Shown here in pieces: positions 1-7,952 of a stretch of 64,000 bases of DNA. The notes beneath the pieces are model-generated. The model was not told the DNA's origin and did no database searches. It worked only from the letters and a program-made list of their open reading frames with translations. The position numbers were made by a program, and so were the translations under genes. The DNA comes from Aliivibrio wodanis (GTDB lineage: Bacteria; Pseudomonadota; Gammaproteobacteria; Enterobacterales; Vibrionaceae), in contig LN554847.1 in assembly GCA_000953695.1 (NCBI GenBank), forward strand, positions 349,801 to 413,800, given 5' to 3'. Position 1 is the first letter of the stretch, and every line of letters starts with the position of its first letter.

Positions 1-1846
1 TCGCTATGATCACCAATTATTTTTGCTCCGAATATTGGGTGTTCTTTCATTATTATCCATTCCGACTCAGTCAACTTACCTGGTTTATGCAATATTTTGT
101 CTGGAATACCAATCTTACCGATGTCGTGCATAGGGGCAGCAGTAAATAAGTCCTCACACCATATATCAGTACATCCGTAGTTTTTGGCAACAATCTTTGC
201 GTAATGGCTCATTCTGATGACGTGCATCCCAGTATCGTTATCTTTAAATTCAGCGGCATTACCTAGTCTTTCTATCAGGCTTCTGTTGAGCTCTGATTGT
301 TTGTTCGTTACTTTTCTAACTATTATTAAGGTGAAACCTATACACAGAATGACAAAAATACTCATTCCTGAAGTAATGAGTATTAAGGCTTCTTTAAAGT
401 CATTATGTTCCGTAAGAGCTTCATCTACATTAATCTTCGCTATGAAGTTAGCTTTGAATGCATTTTGCCAACTGGTTACTGCAAATACTTCATTTCCTAA
501 GTAATCAGTAGTTATCTCCATTTTACCTACATCGCCATTATTTGGTGGGCTAGTGAACGTGATTATGCCGCTCTTTTTATTACCGAGACAATTTCCACTT
601 TTACATCGCGATATAATTACGCCATCATGATCAACTGCAATCATTTCACCGGTTTTCTGAAAGTATTTTTTGTAGCTATCGGGAAAGAACAATTCATCAG
701 TGATTATTTCACTAATGATTACGCCATAAATTTCATCGGTTTTGCCATTTATTATTGGTGTAGAGAAGAATAGATTCCCTTTGTATCCTTGATCTGCATG
801 ATCAAAATATGCACCAATAGAGAATATTGAAGATCGGCCTTTAAGTGCATTCAAAAAATGTGGGTAAACATCTTCATTGAATTCTCTATATCCGATATTT
901 TTACCATAACTCGCTAATTTTGCTCCTTTTGTTGTGAAGATAGCAAAAGCATTGGTTTTTCCTACATGAAGAGTTTCGTATTTTTTGAATACATCAATAA
1001 GTCTATTTTTTGTCTTCAATACCTCCTCAGTAATTGGATTATTTCTAGTTATGATAAGGCTTTCAAATATATCGATAAACTCGGGGGTTGATGTGATATA
1101 AGCGTGTGTTATTTTCATTATGTTTAGTGTCTCTTCAACATCGTCCTTGTAGCTGTGGATCACCTTGATCAAGTCGCTTTCTGTCCTATTAAGTGCGTAT
1201 CTCTCACTAGACTCAATGAGCAGAAAGCATACGAACATGGCAATTAAAATGAAAGATGCTATCGATAATAAAAAGGAGTAGAGAAATTTGTTTGAATTGA
1301 TCCTGAGGTTAGATAGTTTTGAGTCTGCCATTTTTGATGCAATGCTGAAACTTACCCACAGCAGTAGGATCACTAAAATAAAAATGGTGCCGTAGTACCA
1401 TATGTTGAATCTATCTTTATTGTTAAACACTTCGTCGTTCATAAATACATAGATAGAACCAACTACAAGCCCATCATAAACGATATTTGATTCACCGCGC
1501 TCTGAGTAGGATTCAAGATTATCATTGGTACCTGAGTCAAATGTGCCTCCAACATGATTTCTTGAATAAGTAAGAAAGTTCTTTCCACTAACCGCATCTT
1601 TTATGATAAGTCTGTTTATTGACTGCTCATGTTCAATAATTGATTTTATTGTTTTTTTAGGTTTTTTTCATCAAGATTATAGAGGTGGTACGCGATTAGG
1701 TCTGAAATTTTCACTGCAGTTAATTCTGCAGTGGTTTGTTTAATTTCTGGACTTTTAACGCCTTGCTTCAGGGTAAGGAAAATTAAATAAGCGATCAAAA
1801 TGATTGAAAGGATAGTGACCTGATATGTACTCTTTATTGTTGTCAT
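1..1846 (-). pseudogene. HD-GYP sensor protein, split by a -1 frameshift and cut by the window edge
   Basis: HD-GYP domains hydrolyse cyclic di-GMP. The start at 1846 opens a 66-residue frame with one membrane segment (about residues 8-26) that stops at 1646. The -1 frame then stays open from about 1650 to base 1. I read it as: a short periplasmic stretch, a membrane segment near 1330-1390, another near 1210-1280, a large Cache-like sensor region, a membrane segment near 300-360, and an HD-GYP domain at the window start with HDIGKIGIPDKILHKPGKLT. The frames join at two runs of seven A on the coding strand (about 1660-1675), which match the slippery heptamers A_AAA_AAC and A_AAA_AAA. The cause may be a true lesion, a sequencing error, phase variation or programmed frameshifting. 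The gene overlaps the upstream binding-protein gene by four bases (ATGA). The HD-GYP C-terminus lies outside the window. Confidence 0.8.
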
Positions 1847-2592
1847 AGATCTTCTCCATGTTTTTGATATTTATTAAAGAGATCTTTAATGTAGCCATCG
1901 TCTACTAATTGCTGAATAGTTTGATTAATTTTTGGTAATAGATTTGCGTTTTTCTTGGTTAGTCTAAGCGTAAGATCAAATTGTTTGATTGTTGGTGTTA
2001 TCCCTATCACATCTCTATTGATATTTGTTGAGTTGGCAATATCTAAAGGCATAAGCATATAGTCACATCTACCCATATCTACCATTTTTGCTGAATTTAC
2101 TTCTGTGGTGATATCTTTATCGATATTGCTTATATTTACATCGTGAAAGCCAAGTACTGAGCATGATGTTAGGTGACTAAAGTCGCTTTCTTTACTTGGT
2201 GGTATATCAAAAAGAGATTTTCGATATATGATAACTTCAGACGATTTAAATAATGGAATACTGTATATGCTGTTTTTTATTTCTAGTTCTTCAGTTCTCC
2301 ATTCTTTTGCGATGCCAGGTTCTACATCTACCTTTTGATATTTCATTAGGTGTCTAACTCGTAATTGTGGAAAAAATTTGAATTTAAATTCTATGTCGTT
2401 CATTTCTCCAATCTGGTTTAATAATTCAATATAGACCCCATTTTCAGGAGACCCACGTTGTGGTTGGATGAAATATGGGTAACGGTCTTCGTTTATTAAT
2501 GCCACATCAAGAGCGACTCTTTCTTTTGCGGTGGCTATTGATGACATGATGAGGGAAATGGCTAGTACCATTGCATTTATTCTCGATTTCAC
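1843..2592 (-). CDS. Periplasmic substrate-binding protein, family 3 (SBP_bac_3-like)
   Basis: The 249-residue product starts with a typical signal peptide ending near SSIATAKE (about residue 24). The rest resembles the amino-acid-type binding fold, with a two-lobed layout and a C-terminal VDDGYIKDLFNKY motif that is typical of SBP_bac_3 proteins. No permease or ATPase genes lie nearby. The stop overlaps the start of the HD-GYP sensor gene by four bases, so the two are probably translated together. This suggests that the protein presents a ligand to that sensor rather than serving an ABC importer. The family call is fairly firm; the ligand and the sensor partnership are inference. Confidence 0.8.
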   Translation of the reverse strand: MKSRINAMVLAISLIMSSIATAKERVALDVALINEDRYPYFIQPQRGSPENGVYIELLNQIGEMNDIEFKFKFFPQLRVRHLMKYQKVDVEPGIAKEWRTEELEIKNSIYSIPLFKSSEVIIYRKSLFDIPPSKESDFSHLTSCSVLGFHDVNISNIDKDITTEVNSAKMVDMGRCDYMLMPLDIANSTNINRDVIGITPTIKQFDLTLRLTKKNANLLPKINQTIQQLVDDGYIKDLFNKYQKHGEDL

Positions 2593-2734
2593 TATGTAAG
2601 CCTTTCTCTTTTTATTTTTATGGGTTTAAAAGTTATGTTTCACTTTGTATCCCAATCAATTGAAATACTAGGTTTTATTACAATATGAAAAAATAAGTTT
2701 GACGGGTAGTAAATTATAGGTTTATCATCCTAGC

Positions 2735-2765
2735 ACAATAAAAGGTCGTCATCCTTTTTTATTGT
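2735..2765. other. AT-rich hairpin in the 2593-2905 intergenic region
   Basis: The region between the divergent genes at 2592 and 2906 holds one obvious structure: arms ACAATAAAAGG (2735-2745) and CCTTTTTTATTGT (2753-2765) around a 7-base loop. It could act as a terminator or an RNA stem in either direction. Nothing else in the region was recognised. Confidence 0.4.
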
Positions 2766-2905
2766 AGCACTTTATCACCGATAATGGGAACGCGGAATGA
2801 TAAATGAGGTGTAGAACTACATCGATTCATAGTCTAACAGCATGTGAAGTCTCAGCATGCATTGGTTGTCTATTGAACAATCAAAATAATAATATAGGAA
2901 ATTTA

Positions 2906-3178
2906 ATGGATAGCATCATTGCAACCTTACTTGATGGTAGTACTAATCGTTACTTGTATAGCTCTTACGGAACGGTTCGTATTGTAAATGGCAAAAAAAA
3001 TATCGAGATTCATATGTATAAAGCACTTGGTGCAAAGCAAACAGTAATGCTAAATATTGGCAAGGAAGCGATAATTACGACGGGTATTATTAATCATTTA
3101 TTGATTAACGCTAAATCTGACTCTAGTGGTGATTTTAGACTTGTTCAGCAAGCGTTAAGTGAGATTGTGAATCATTAG
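2906..3178 (+). CDS. Small protein of unknown function (90 aa)
   Basis: I do not recognise this family. The frame is open from 2804, but ATG 2906 has a good ribosome-binding sequence (ATAGGAAATTTA just before it), and the upstream 34 residues look like random reading, so 2906 is preferred. The 90-residue product starts MDSIIATLLDGSTNRYLY, has no signal peptide, membrane segment or cysteine, and appears to be a small soluble alpha/beta protein. It lies 74 bp before an orphan pilin gene on the same strand, with a small hairpin-like stretch between. Whether the two are co-transcribed cannot be told. Confidence 0.55.
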   Translation: MDSIIATLLDGSTNRYLYSSYGTVRIVNGKKNIEIHMYKALGAKQTVMLNIGKEAIITTGIINHLLINAKSDSSGDFRLVQQALSEIVNH

Positions 3179-3252
3179 ATAATAAATGTTTAAACTGAAA
3201 TTAAACATTTATTGTAGCCGCTGCTAATGTACCGATACAGTGAGAGGATAGT

Positions 3253-3774
3253 GTGAAAAATAAAGGTTTTACGTTAATAGAACTAGTAGTTGTCATTGTT
3301 ATTCTTGGTATTTTATCAGTAATTGCAGCCCCTCGTTTTCTTAGGCTACAAGACGATGCTAAAACATCGGTAATTAAAGGAATTAGAAGCTCTGTGGATA
3401 GCGCACTGAGGATTGCTTATGGAAAACTGGCAATTGAAGGGGTCGAGAGCAAGGCTCTTCTATTACCAGGAGAAGTGCCAATTGATGGGTGCGGAGAGTG
3501 TTTATTTTCTTATGGATATCCTAAACGAGATTTTGATACGTTTTATGCGCTAGTTAATGGTGTTGGGGAAGGGGAAGATATCCAGTTAGCTTATACGATA
3601 GAGGCCACATCAGCCCCTACATTATTTTTTACATTTTCTGATAATATCATTGATGATTCTGGATTTCCGGTCATAAAAAATGATTCATGTTATGTGAAAT
3701 ATGAAGCGGTTGTAGTGAATACTGATGATGATGAGAAATCAAGTGATTATGTATTAACGGTCAAAGAATGTTAA
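3253..3774 (+). CDS. Orphan type IV prepilin-like protein (MSHA/PilE type)
   Basis: The N-terminus MKNKGFTLIELVVVIVIL is a class III prepilin signal: a short basic leader, peptidase cleavage after Gly5, methylatable Phe6, Glu10 (fifth residue of the mature protein), and a long hydrophobic helix. At 173 residues it has the size of a major or minor pilin. It has a CGEC pair near residues 75-78 and two further cysteines near the C-terminus (about 152 and 173), fitting the disulphide region of pilins. The nearest resemblance is MSHA-type pilins (LRLQDDAK after the helix). No pilus assembly genes flank it, so it would depend on machinery elsewhere. GTG start with AGAGGATAGT before it. A terminator follows directly. 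Confidence 0.85.
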   Translation: MKNKGFTLIELVVVIVILGILSVIAAPRFLRLQDDAKTSVIKGIRSSVDSALRIAYGKLAIEGVESKALLLPGEVPIDGCGECLFSYGYPKRDFDTFYALVNGVGEGEDIQLAYTIEATSAPTLFFTFSDNIIDDSGFPVIKNDSCYVKYEAVVVNTDDDEKSSDYVLTVKEC

Positions 3775-3790
3775 AAATTTAAGTATATAA

Positions 3791-3828
3791 AAACCAGACT
3801 TTTAATTAAATATTTGTCTGGTTTTTTT
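3791..3828. terminator. Bidirectional terminator between pilin and GGDEF genes
   Basis: Arms AAACCAGAC (3791-3799) and GTCTGGTTT (3816-3824) are followed by a T run. An A-rich stretch on the other side lets it serve the convergent GGDEF gene as well. Confidence 0.85.
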
Positions 3829-3832
3829 AAGA

Positions 3833-4957
3833 TTAAACTGCGCGATAAAACTCATATACATTGGTTTGAGTATGCTTTCTCTTTTTGGCATCATACATGG
3901 TTAGGTCAGCCGCTGCGATTAATTCTTTTGGTGAATTAATACCATCATGATTAGTAGCAATACCAGAAGAGCAACCAACAGTAATAATTTTTTCATCTAT
4001 TTTCATCGGTTCACTTATCATATTCATGATACGAATTAAAGCAGACGTAATCTCTGATTCGTTTTTACAATCATTAAGTATTAATCCAAACTCATCACCA
4101 CCAAGTCTAGCAAATGTATCGCCTTTTTTAATTGCCTTTGGAATTCGGTTCGCAATAATTTTAAGGAGTTGATCACCCGCATCATGGCCCAGGGTATCGT
4201 TAACCTCTTTGAATCCATTAAGGTCAATAAAGCAGAAAGCTATATTGTCACCACGCTCAATCTTATTTTTGAGTTCAGTCATACAATACTTTCGATTTTT
4301 AAGGCCAGTTAGGTAATCAGTCTCTAAGATTTTAGATTTAGCTCTCAGGCTTTTAGACATATAGGTAAGAGCGGGCATAGTAATAGTCGCGGCAATAAGG
4401 GCAATATATATATAATAAAGAAGACCTTTTCTATCATCTCTAATTTTATTTACGAATTCAGTTAAATCGTACCCTTTAAATTCATAAAACACCATATCAT
4501 CGTACATTTCTTTAATTTTGTGTACTGTGAGTAAAATTGAAGGAAGATTTTCTTTCCAGTTATCATTGGATAAAAGTAAATTGTAGCCATCATCAAGGTG
4601 AATCATATGTTCATCAAGGTAGCTATTTACATAGTCTTGTATATTTTTGAAGACATTTGTGTCAGTGGCTAAAAACTCATAATTTACAACTAGGTAATCA
4701 ATTCTATCTAAGATCTCTTGTTGTGAACTGTGCTCGTTATGCATAGCATCTAGAATTTCTACCTCTAAGAGTTGCACTTCACGACCAAATCTCCAAGAGG
4801 CCCAATAAGACGCTTTTATTCGCTCGATATACTTAATGGTTTCACGATCATACTCTGCCTGATCTTGTTTTATTTTATGAACAGTCAGAAATACGACTGC
4901 TAATAAAACTAAAAAAGCAATTATCCATTTTATTTTATCGTGAAGTAATATTTTCAT
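3833..4957 (-). CDS. Membrane diguanylate cyclase (GGDEF protein)
   Basis: The 374-residue protein has a membrane segment at about 11-28, a helical periplasmic domain at about 30-177, a second membrane segment at about 178-200, and a GGDEF domain from about residue 212 to the end. The active-site motif is intact (RLGGDEF, GGDEF at 286-290), as is DYLTGLKNR, so synthesis of cyclic di-GMP is expected. The inhibitory I-site would be KKGD five residues before GGDEF, with lysine in place of the first arginine, so product inhibition may be weak. The start lies 4 bp after the stop of the SUOX-like gene, implying one transcript; that periplasmic protein may control the sensor domain (inference). Confidence 0.92.
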   Translation of the reverse strand: MKILLHDKIKWIIAFLVLLAVVFLTVHKIKQDQAEYDRETIKYIERIKASYWASWRFGREVQLLEVEILDAMHNEHSSQQEILDRIDYLVVNYEFLATDTNVFKNIQDYVNSYLDEHMIHLDDGYNLLLSNDNWKENLPSILLTVHKIKEMYDDMVFYEFKGYDLTEFVNKIRDDRKGLLYYIYIALIAATITMPALTYMSKSLRAKSKILETDYLTGLKNRKYCMTELKNKIERGDNIAFCFIDLNGFKEVNDTLGHDAGDQLLKIIANRIPKAIKKGDTFARLGGDEFGLILNDCKNESEITSALIRIMNMISEPMKIDEKIITVGCSSGIATNHDGINSPKELIAAADLTMYDAKKRKHTQTNVYEFYRAV

Positions 4958-4961
4958 TTTT

Positions 4962-5456
4962 CTACTCGTAAACGGTAATTTCAGTAGCGAACCAAACCAA
5001 GTGATAGCTCAATGATATTTCTGACATTTCTTCCTCACTCAGTTTACTTAAATCACTAATTATTAGTATAGGGCCTTTTTTTCTTATTGATATGTCACGG
5101 CCATTAGCCTGGTAAGCTAAAAAAAATGCTTCTTTTTCTAATGAGTCGCCAGTTATTTTTGCTTTATAACCGTTAGCTGCACTTACTTCTATATAATTAA
5201 TCTTCGAAATTATTTCTTGGTTATTAAGTAAATCATAGAGGTAAACACCATTATATTTAATCAGTTTACGTTCCCAAGGGAGTGGTGTTGTAAGCATTGT
5301 TGGGGCGACGTTTTTAAGTTCTTTCATCGTATAAGAATAGCTTACATCCCTAGATGGAAAGTTAACTTTCATTGCCGCTTTAGTATCGGTACTCGCAAAA
5401 GAAAGCGATTGAAAGCTAGATATTATGAGAATTAGTAGGGTTTTTATAATATTAAT
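4962..5456 (-). CDS. Periplasmic SUOX/molybdopterin-oxidoreductase-like protein without the cofactor cysteine; probable ATT start
   Basis: From the first ATG (5372) the product is 136 residues with no signal peptide. The frame is open upstream, and starting at the ATT codon at 5456-5454 gives a textbook signal peptide (NIIKTLLILIISSFQSLSFA then STD). AAGGA sits 8 bases before that ATT. No ATG, GTG or TTG occurs in frame between the upstream stop and this point. The mature part resembles the sulfite-oxidase fold (WERKLIKYNGVYLYDLL, ANGYKAKI, SIRKKGPILII), but the whole protein lacks cysteine, so the usual molybdenum ligand is absent. It is most likely a binding or sensor module for the downstream GGDEF protein. 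Size from ATT is 164 residues. The fold is moderately sure, the start less so. Confidence 0.7.
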   Translation of the reverse strand: MNIIKTLLILIISSFQSLSFASTDTKAAMKVNFPSRDVSYSYTMKELKNVAPTMLTTPLPWERKLIKYNGVYLYDLLNNQEIISKINYIEVSAANGYKAKITGDSLEKEAFFLAYQANGRDISIRKKGPILIISDLSKLSEEEMSEISLSYHLVWFATEITVYE

Positions 5457-5564
5457 GGGTGTCGTCCTTTTTTTCTTGCGAAGAAATAAAAATAAGAGTT
5501 TTTCTCTTGTAAATATTGATTATAACGCAGTTCTAATCAATATTTAAGCTCGTGGTCATTCTTT

Positions 5565-5726
5565 ATACCAATTCCAGTAATTCTCTAGTCATTATTACTG
5601 GTTAAATCACATAATAGCTTCGTTAAAAATTATGTAAGTAGAATAACTACTTATCAGAATTTTTGCCTTGCTCTTAAGTGGTTTTCCTGCGTAATAAATA
5701 GACCATTTAATTAATGGCAATGGTAT
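5565..5726. mobile_element. 162-bp MITE-like element, copy 1
   Basis: Two other near-identical 162-bp copies start at 15105 and 60103. I see two base differences from copy 2 and one from copy 3. The ends form an imperfect terminal inverted repeat (ATACCAATTCCAGTAAT against ATACCATTGCCATTAAT, 14 of 17 matching). Three internal hairpins follow: CCAGTAAT/ATTACTGG, AAGTAG/CTACTT and CCATT/AATGG. There is no coding capacity, and I saw no clear target-site duplication. The rest of the 5457-5838 gap holds nothing else apart from the tRNA terminator. Confidence 0.85.
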
Positions 5727-5799
5727 TATAAGGCTGAATTAATGCAGAATAACGACTTACTTAAATTAGAAGTGCATGAAATCCATATTCAACAGATAC

Positions 5800-5826
5800 A
5801 AAAAAACCTCGTCATTTCTGACAAGG
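5800..5826 (-). terminator. Terminator of the tRNA-Ser/tRNA-Asp transcript
   Basis: On the minus strand CCTTGTCA, loop GAAA, TGACGAGG is followed by seven T. It lies just after tRNA-Asp. Confidence 0.85.
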
Positions 5827-5838
5827 CTTCGTTGATGT

Positions 5839-5915
5839 TGGCGGAGCGGACGGGACTCGAACCCGCGACCCCCGGCGTGACAGGCCGGTATTCTAACCAA
5901 CTGAACTACCGCTCC
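5839..5915 (-). tRNA. tRNA-Asp (GTC)
   Basis: The minus strand folds as a 77-nt tRNA with acceptor GGAGCGG/CCGCTCC, anticodon loop CCTGTCACG (anticodon GTC), T-loop GGTTCGAGTCC and an encoded CCA end. It follows tRNA-Ser by 38 bp and shares its terminator. Confidence 0.97.
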
Positions 5916-5953
5916 AATTTTTAAAACCCAGACTCTATCTGAATTTTCAAAAG

Positions 5954-6044
5954 TGGTGGAGGGATAGGGATTTGAACCCTAGAACCGCTATTAACGGTTG
6001 CCGGTTTTCAAGACCGGTGCTTTCGACCACTCAGCCATCCCTCC
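5954..6044 (-). tRNA. tRNA-Ser (TGA)
   Basis: A 91-nt class II tRNA on the minus strand: acceptor GGAGGGA/TCCCTCC, anticodon loop TCTTGAAAA (anticodon TGA), a long variable arm (AACCGTTAATAGCGGTT), T-loop GGTTCAAATCC and an encoded CCA end. The variable arm length fits serine tRNAs. Confidence 0.97.
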
Positions 6045-6126
6045 AGTGCGGTGAATAATAGTCAGCTTTGATTTTTATGTAAAGCCTTTTTTGAAAAAAA
6101 GCACTTAACTGTATATAAAGTAAACG

Positions 6127-6624
6127 TTATTCTGCGTTTCTCTCTACATCGACTAAATAATCACCTTCTAACCAGTTACGACCAATTAAAAGTTTGTAAT
6201 CTAATTTACTTCTGTCACGTAGATTTACTGCTATTTTCTTATCTTTACCATCAAATTCTAAATGCATTCGAACGGCATAACGACGTTCAACACCTTGAGC
6301 ATTTCGGATTTTACTCACCTTAATAATACGGCCTGTATGTTCAGAGGCTTCATTATTTTCGTTGTAAGTTGTGAACTTTACGGTATCACCTAAATGATCG
6401 CGCATATTATCACTTTCTTCCTTTTGCCCAACAATTTCAATGTTAGTGGCATGGATAGAAGTAGTCGCTGCACCAGTATCGATACGAGCTTGGTAATCAG
6501 AGTTTAGCTCTTTAATATGAATAGTTTCAATTTGGCCAACAATCGTTTTGTTTGAGCATATTTCATCAGCAAAACTTGATGTAGAAAGAATTAGTAAGCA
6601 TAGAGTGAGAATACATTTTTTCAT
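6127..6624 (-). CDS. Secreted retropepsin-like protein (ATP-dependent zinc protease family, PF05618-like)
   Basis: The 165-residue product has a signal peptide (KKCILTLCLLILSTSSFA) and then one compact domain with ARIDTGAATTSIHA, the aspartic-protease D-T-G-A motif, plus the family's C-terminal pattern VNLRDRSKLDYKLLIGRN. These features match the family named ATP-dependent zinc protease, whose fold is that of a single-chain retropepsin; in spite of the name, neither zinc nor ATP sites are visible. A paralogue with a lipobox lies at 14440-15105. AAGG precedes the ATG. It appears to be a single-gene unit. The substrate is unknown. Confidence 0.82.
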   Translation of the reverse strand: MKKCILTLCLLILSTSSFADEICSNKTIVGQIETIHIKELNSDYQARIDTGAATTSIHATNIEIVGQKEESDNMRDHLGDTVKFTTYNENNEASEHTGRIIKVSKIRNAQGVERRYAVRMHLEFDGKDKKIAVNLRDRSKLDYKLLIGRNWLEGDYLVDVERNAE

Positions 6625-6747
6625 GAATGCCTTTTATTATAATTTGATGAGATGAGAGATCGTTGTAAACAATAGACGTTTTAATCAAAGGTGAGTTCAG
6701 TGATATGTAAAGAATAGGACAGATTTATGTAAAAAGTACAATAATAC

Positions 6748-6773
6748 AGCGGTATCTCCTTGGGTTACCGCTG
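6748..6773. terminator. Hairpin after the TerC gene
   Basis: A perfect inverted repeat, CAGCGGTA (6748-6755) and TACCGCTG (6766-6773), sits 12 bp past the TerC-family stop. The T run is poor, so terminator function is only likely. Confidence 0.5.
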
Positions 6774-6784
6774 ATATGTTAGTT

Positions 6785-7729
6785 TTAAGCGTTTTGAGAT
6801 CTGTTTTTCATAATAGAACCAATGATCGCTAATGTAATAATACCGATAATGGTTAATAGTGAAATTACAGTAGGAACTTCATAAGCAGTACCGACTAAGA
6901 ACATCTTAATACCGATGAAACTTAGGATAAATGCTAATGCTGGTTGCAAGTAACAGAACTTATCTAACATGCCTTGAAGAACAAAATACAAAGAACGTAA
7001 ACCCAATAATGCAAATACATTCGCTGCAAACACTAAGAAAGGTTCTTGAGTGATAGCAAAAATTGCAGGGATTGAGTCTAACGCAAACATAATGTCAGTA
7101 AACATAATAACAATGACAACCAGCATTAATGGTGTTGCTATCGTTTTTCCGTTTATTTTTGTAAGTAACTTATGGCCATCGTACTTGTCATCAAATGGAA
7201 TGTATTTTTTCGCAAACATTACCAATTTTGATGATGAGAAATCACTATTCTCTTCAGTATTCGCAAACCACAGTTTTACACCCGTGATGATTAAGAACAC
7301 GGCGAAAATGTATAATATCCAGTGGTACTGAGCGAGTAAACCAGCGCCTACAAAAATCATAACAGCACGTAATGCAAGTGCACCAATGATGCCCCACAAT
7401 AGAATTCGTGGTCTGCTTGATTCAGGAACAGCAAATTGACTAAAGATTAATGCAAAGACGAATAGATTGTCTACGCTGAGCATTTTTTCAAGTAAGTAAC
7501 CTGTAATGAAAGCGATACTAGCGTCTTTCGGTGAATAACTGCTGTTTGGTGCCATTAATGGCCAGTAAACATACAGAGCTGCACAGAAAATGAAAGCAAG
7601 CACGAACCAGAAAAGTGACCACACTAAAGCTTTTTTTAAGCTAGGAGCTTCTTTTCTTGTTTGAAACATATCTAGAGCAAATAGAGCGAGAACAACGAAC
7701 CCAAAAAGTTCCCAAGTTAACGGTGACAT
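6785..7729 (-). CDS. alx: TerC/Alx-family inner-membrane protein
   Basis: The 314-residue integral membrane protein has about nine hydrophobic segments and the TerC-family signatures GYLLEKMLSVDNLFVFALIF and FTDIMFALDSIPAIFAI, each with acidic residues inside membrane segments. Its length is close to E. coli Alx. Alx and the TerC group are linked to manganese homeostasis and alkaline or metal stress, probably as Mn(II) exporters that supply secreted or membrane enzymes. The call is strengthened by a yybP-ykoY manganese riboswitch in the leader (7818-7952), the arrangement seen for alx and mntP in enterobacteria. The gene symbol is by family and riboswitch context; another TerC subgroup is possible. 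Confidence 0.85.
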   Translation of the reverse strand: MSPLTWELFGFVVLALFALDMFQTRKEAPSLKKALVWSLFWFVLAFIFCAALYVYWPLMAPNSSYSPKDASIAFITGYLLEKMLSVDNLFVFALIFSQFAVPESSRPRILLWGIIGALALRAVMIFVGAGLLAQYHWILYIFAVFLIITGVKLWFANTEENSDFSSSKLVMFAKKYIPFDDKYDGHKLLTKINGKTIATPLMLVVIVIMFTDIMFALDSIPAIFAITQEPFLVFAANVFALLGLRSLYFVLQGMLDKFCYLQPALAFILSFIGIKMFLVGTAYEVPTVISLLTIIGIITLAIIGSIMKNRSQNA

Positions 7730-7817
7730 AATAATTCCTTACAAATAGGTGAAAGGAGTCCCGCTAAAATGAGTGAGTAAACCTTCCACCATAAACAATA
7801 AAATTAACGTTATGGTA

Positions 7818-7952
7818 TTTGGTCTTGTCAAAGTGATTGGCATTCATTTGCCCACTTACAGATACCGGAAGTCAGATACATGATTAGTACTTACTTCGGG
7901 ATGACGATATCTGAACAAGATTAAGTATTAAACCTTGTGACTACTCCCCAAG
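7818..7952 (-). promoter_or_regulatory. yybP-ykoY manganese riboswitch of the TerC/Alx gene
   Basis: Read on the minus strand, the leader holds the hallmark 5' loop GGGGAGTAG (7949-7941), an internal TCGTCATCCCGAAG and the 3' hallmark GACAAGACC (near 7829-7821). TTGG before the first motif pairs with CCAA after the last. This order matches the yybP-ykoY family as I recall it from the Lactococcus structure (GGGGAGUAG, GUCGUCA, AGCAAGACC). Downstream CCATAA/TTATGG (about 7788-7815) may be the expression platform. Mn(II) would raise expression. Elsewhere in the 7730-8135 gap I see nothing distinct. Confidence 0.87.

Noticed and set aside
217..504. 95-codon plus-strand ORF
   Set aside because: It lies opposite the HD-GYP sensor coding sequence and has no ribosome-binding sequence.
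2804..2905. Upstream extension of the 90-residue hypothetical
   Set aside because: No good ribosome-binding sequence at 2804, and ATG 2906 has one.
5742..5924. 60-codon plus-strand ORF
   Set aside because: It overlaps the tRNA-Asp gene and its terminator on the other strand, and its sequence (RTGLEPATPGVTGRYSNQ) is the well-known tRNA-derived artefact.
5839..6044. tRNA pair as an integration site of a genomic island
   Set aside because: No integrase gene and no duplicated tRNA 3' end was seen in the neighbourhood.
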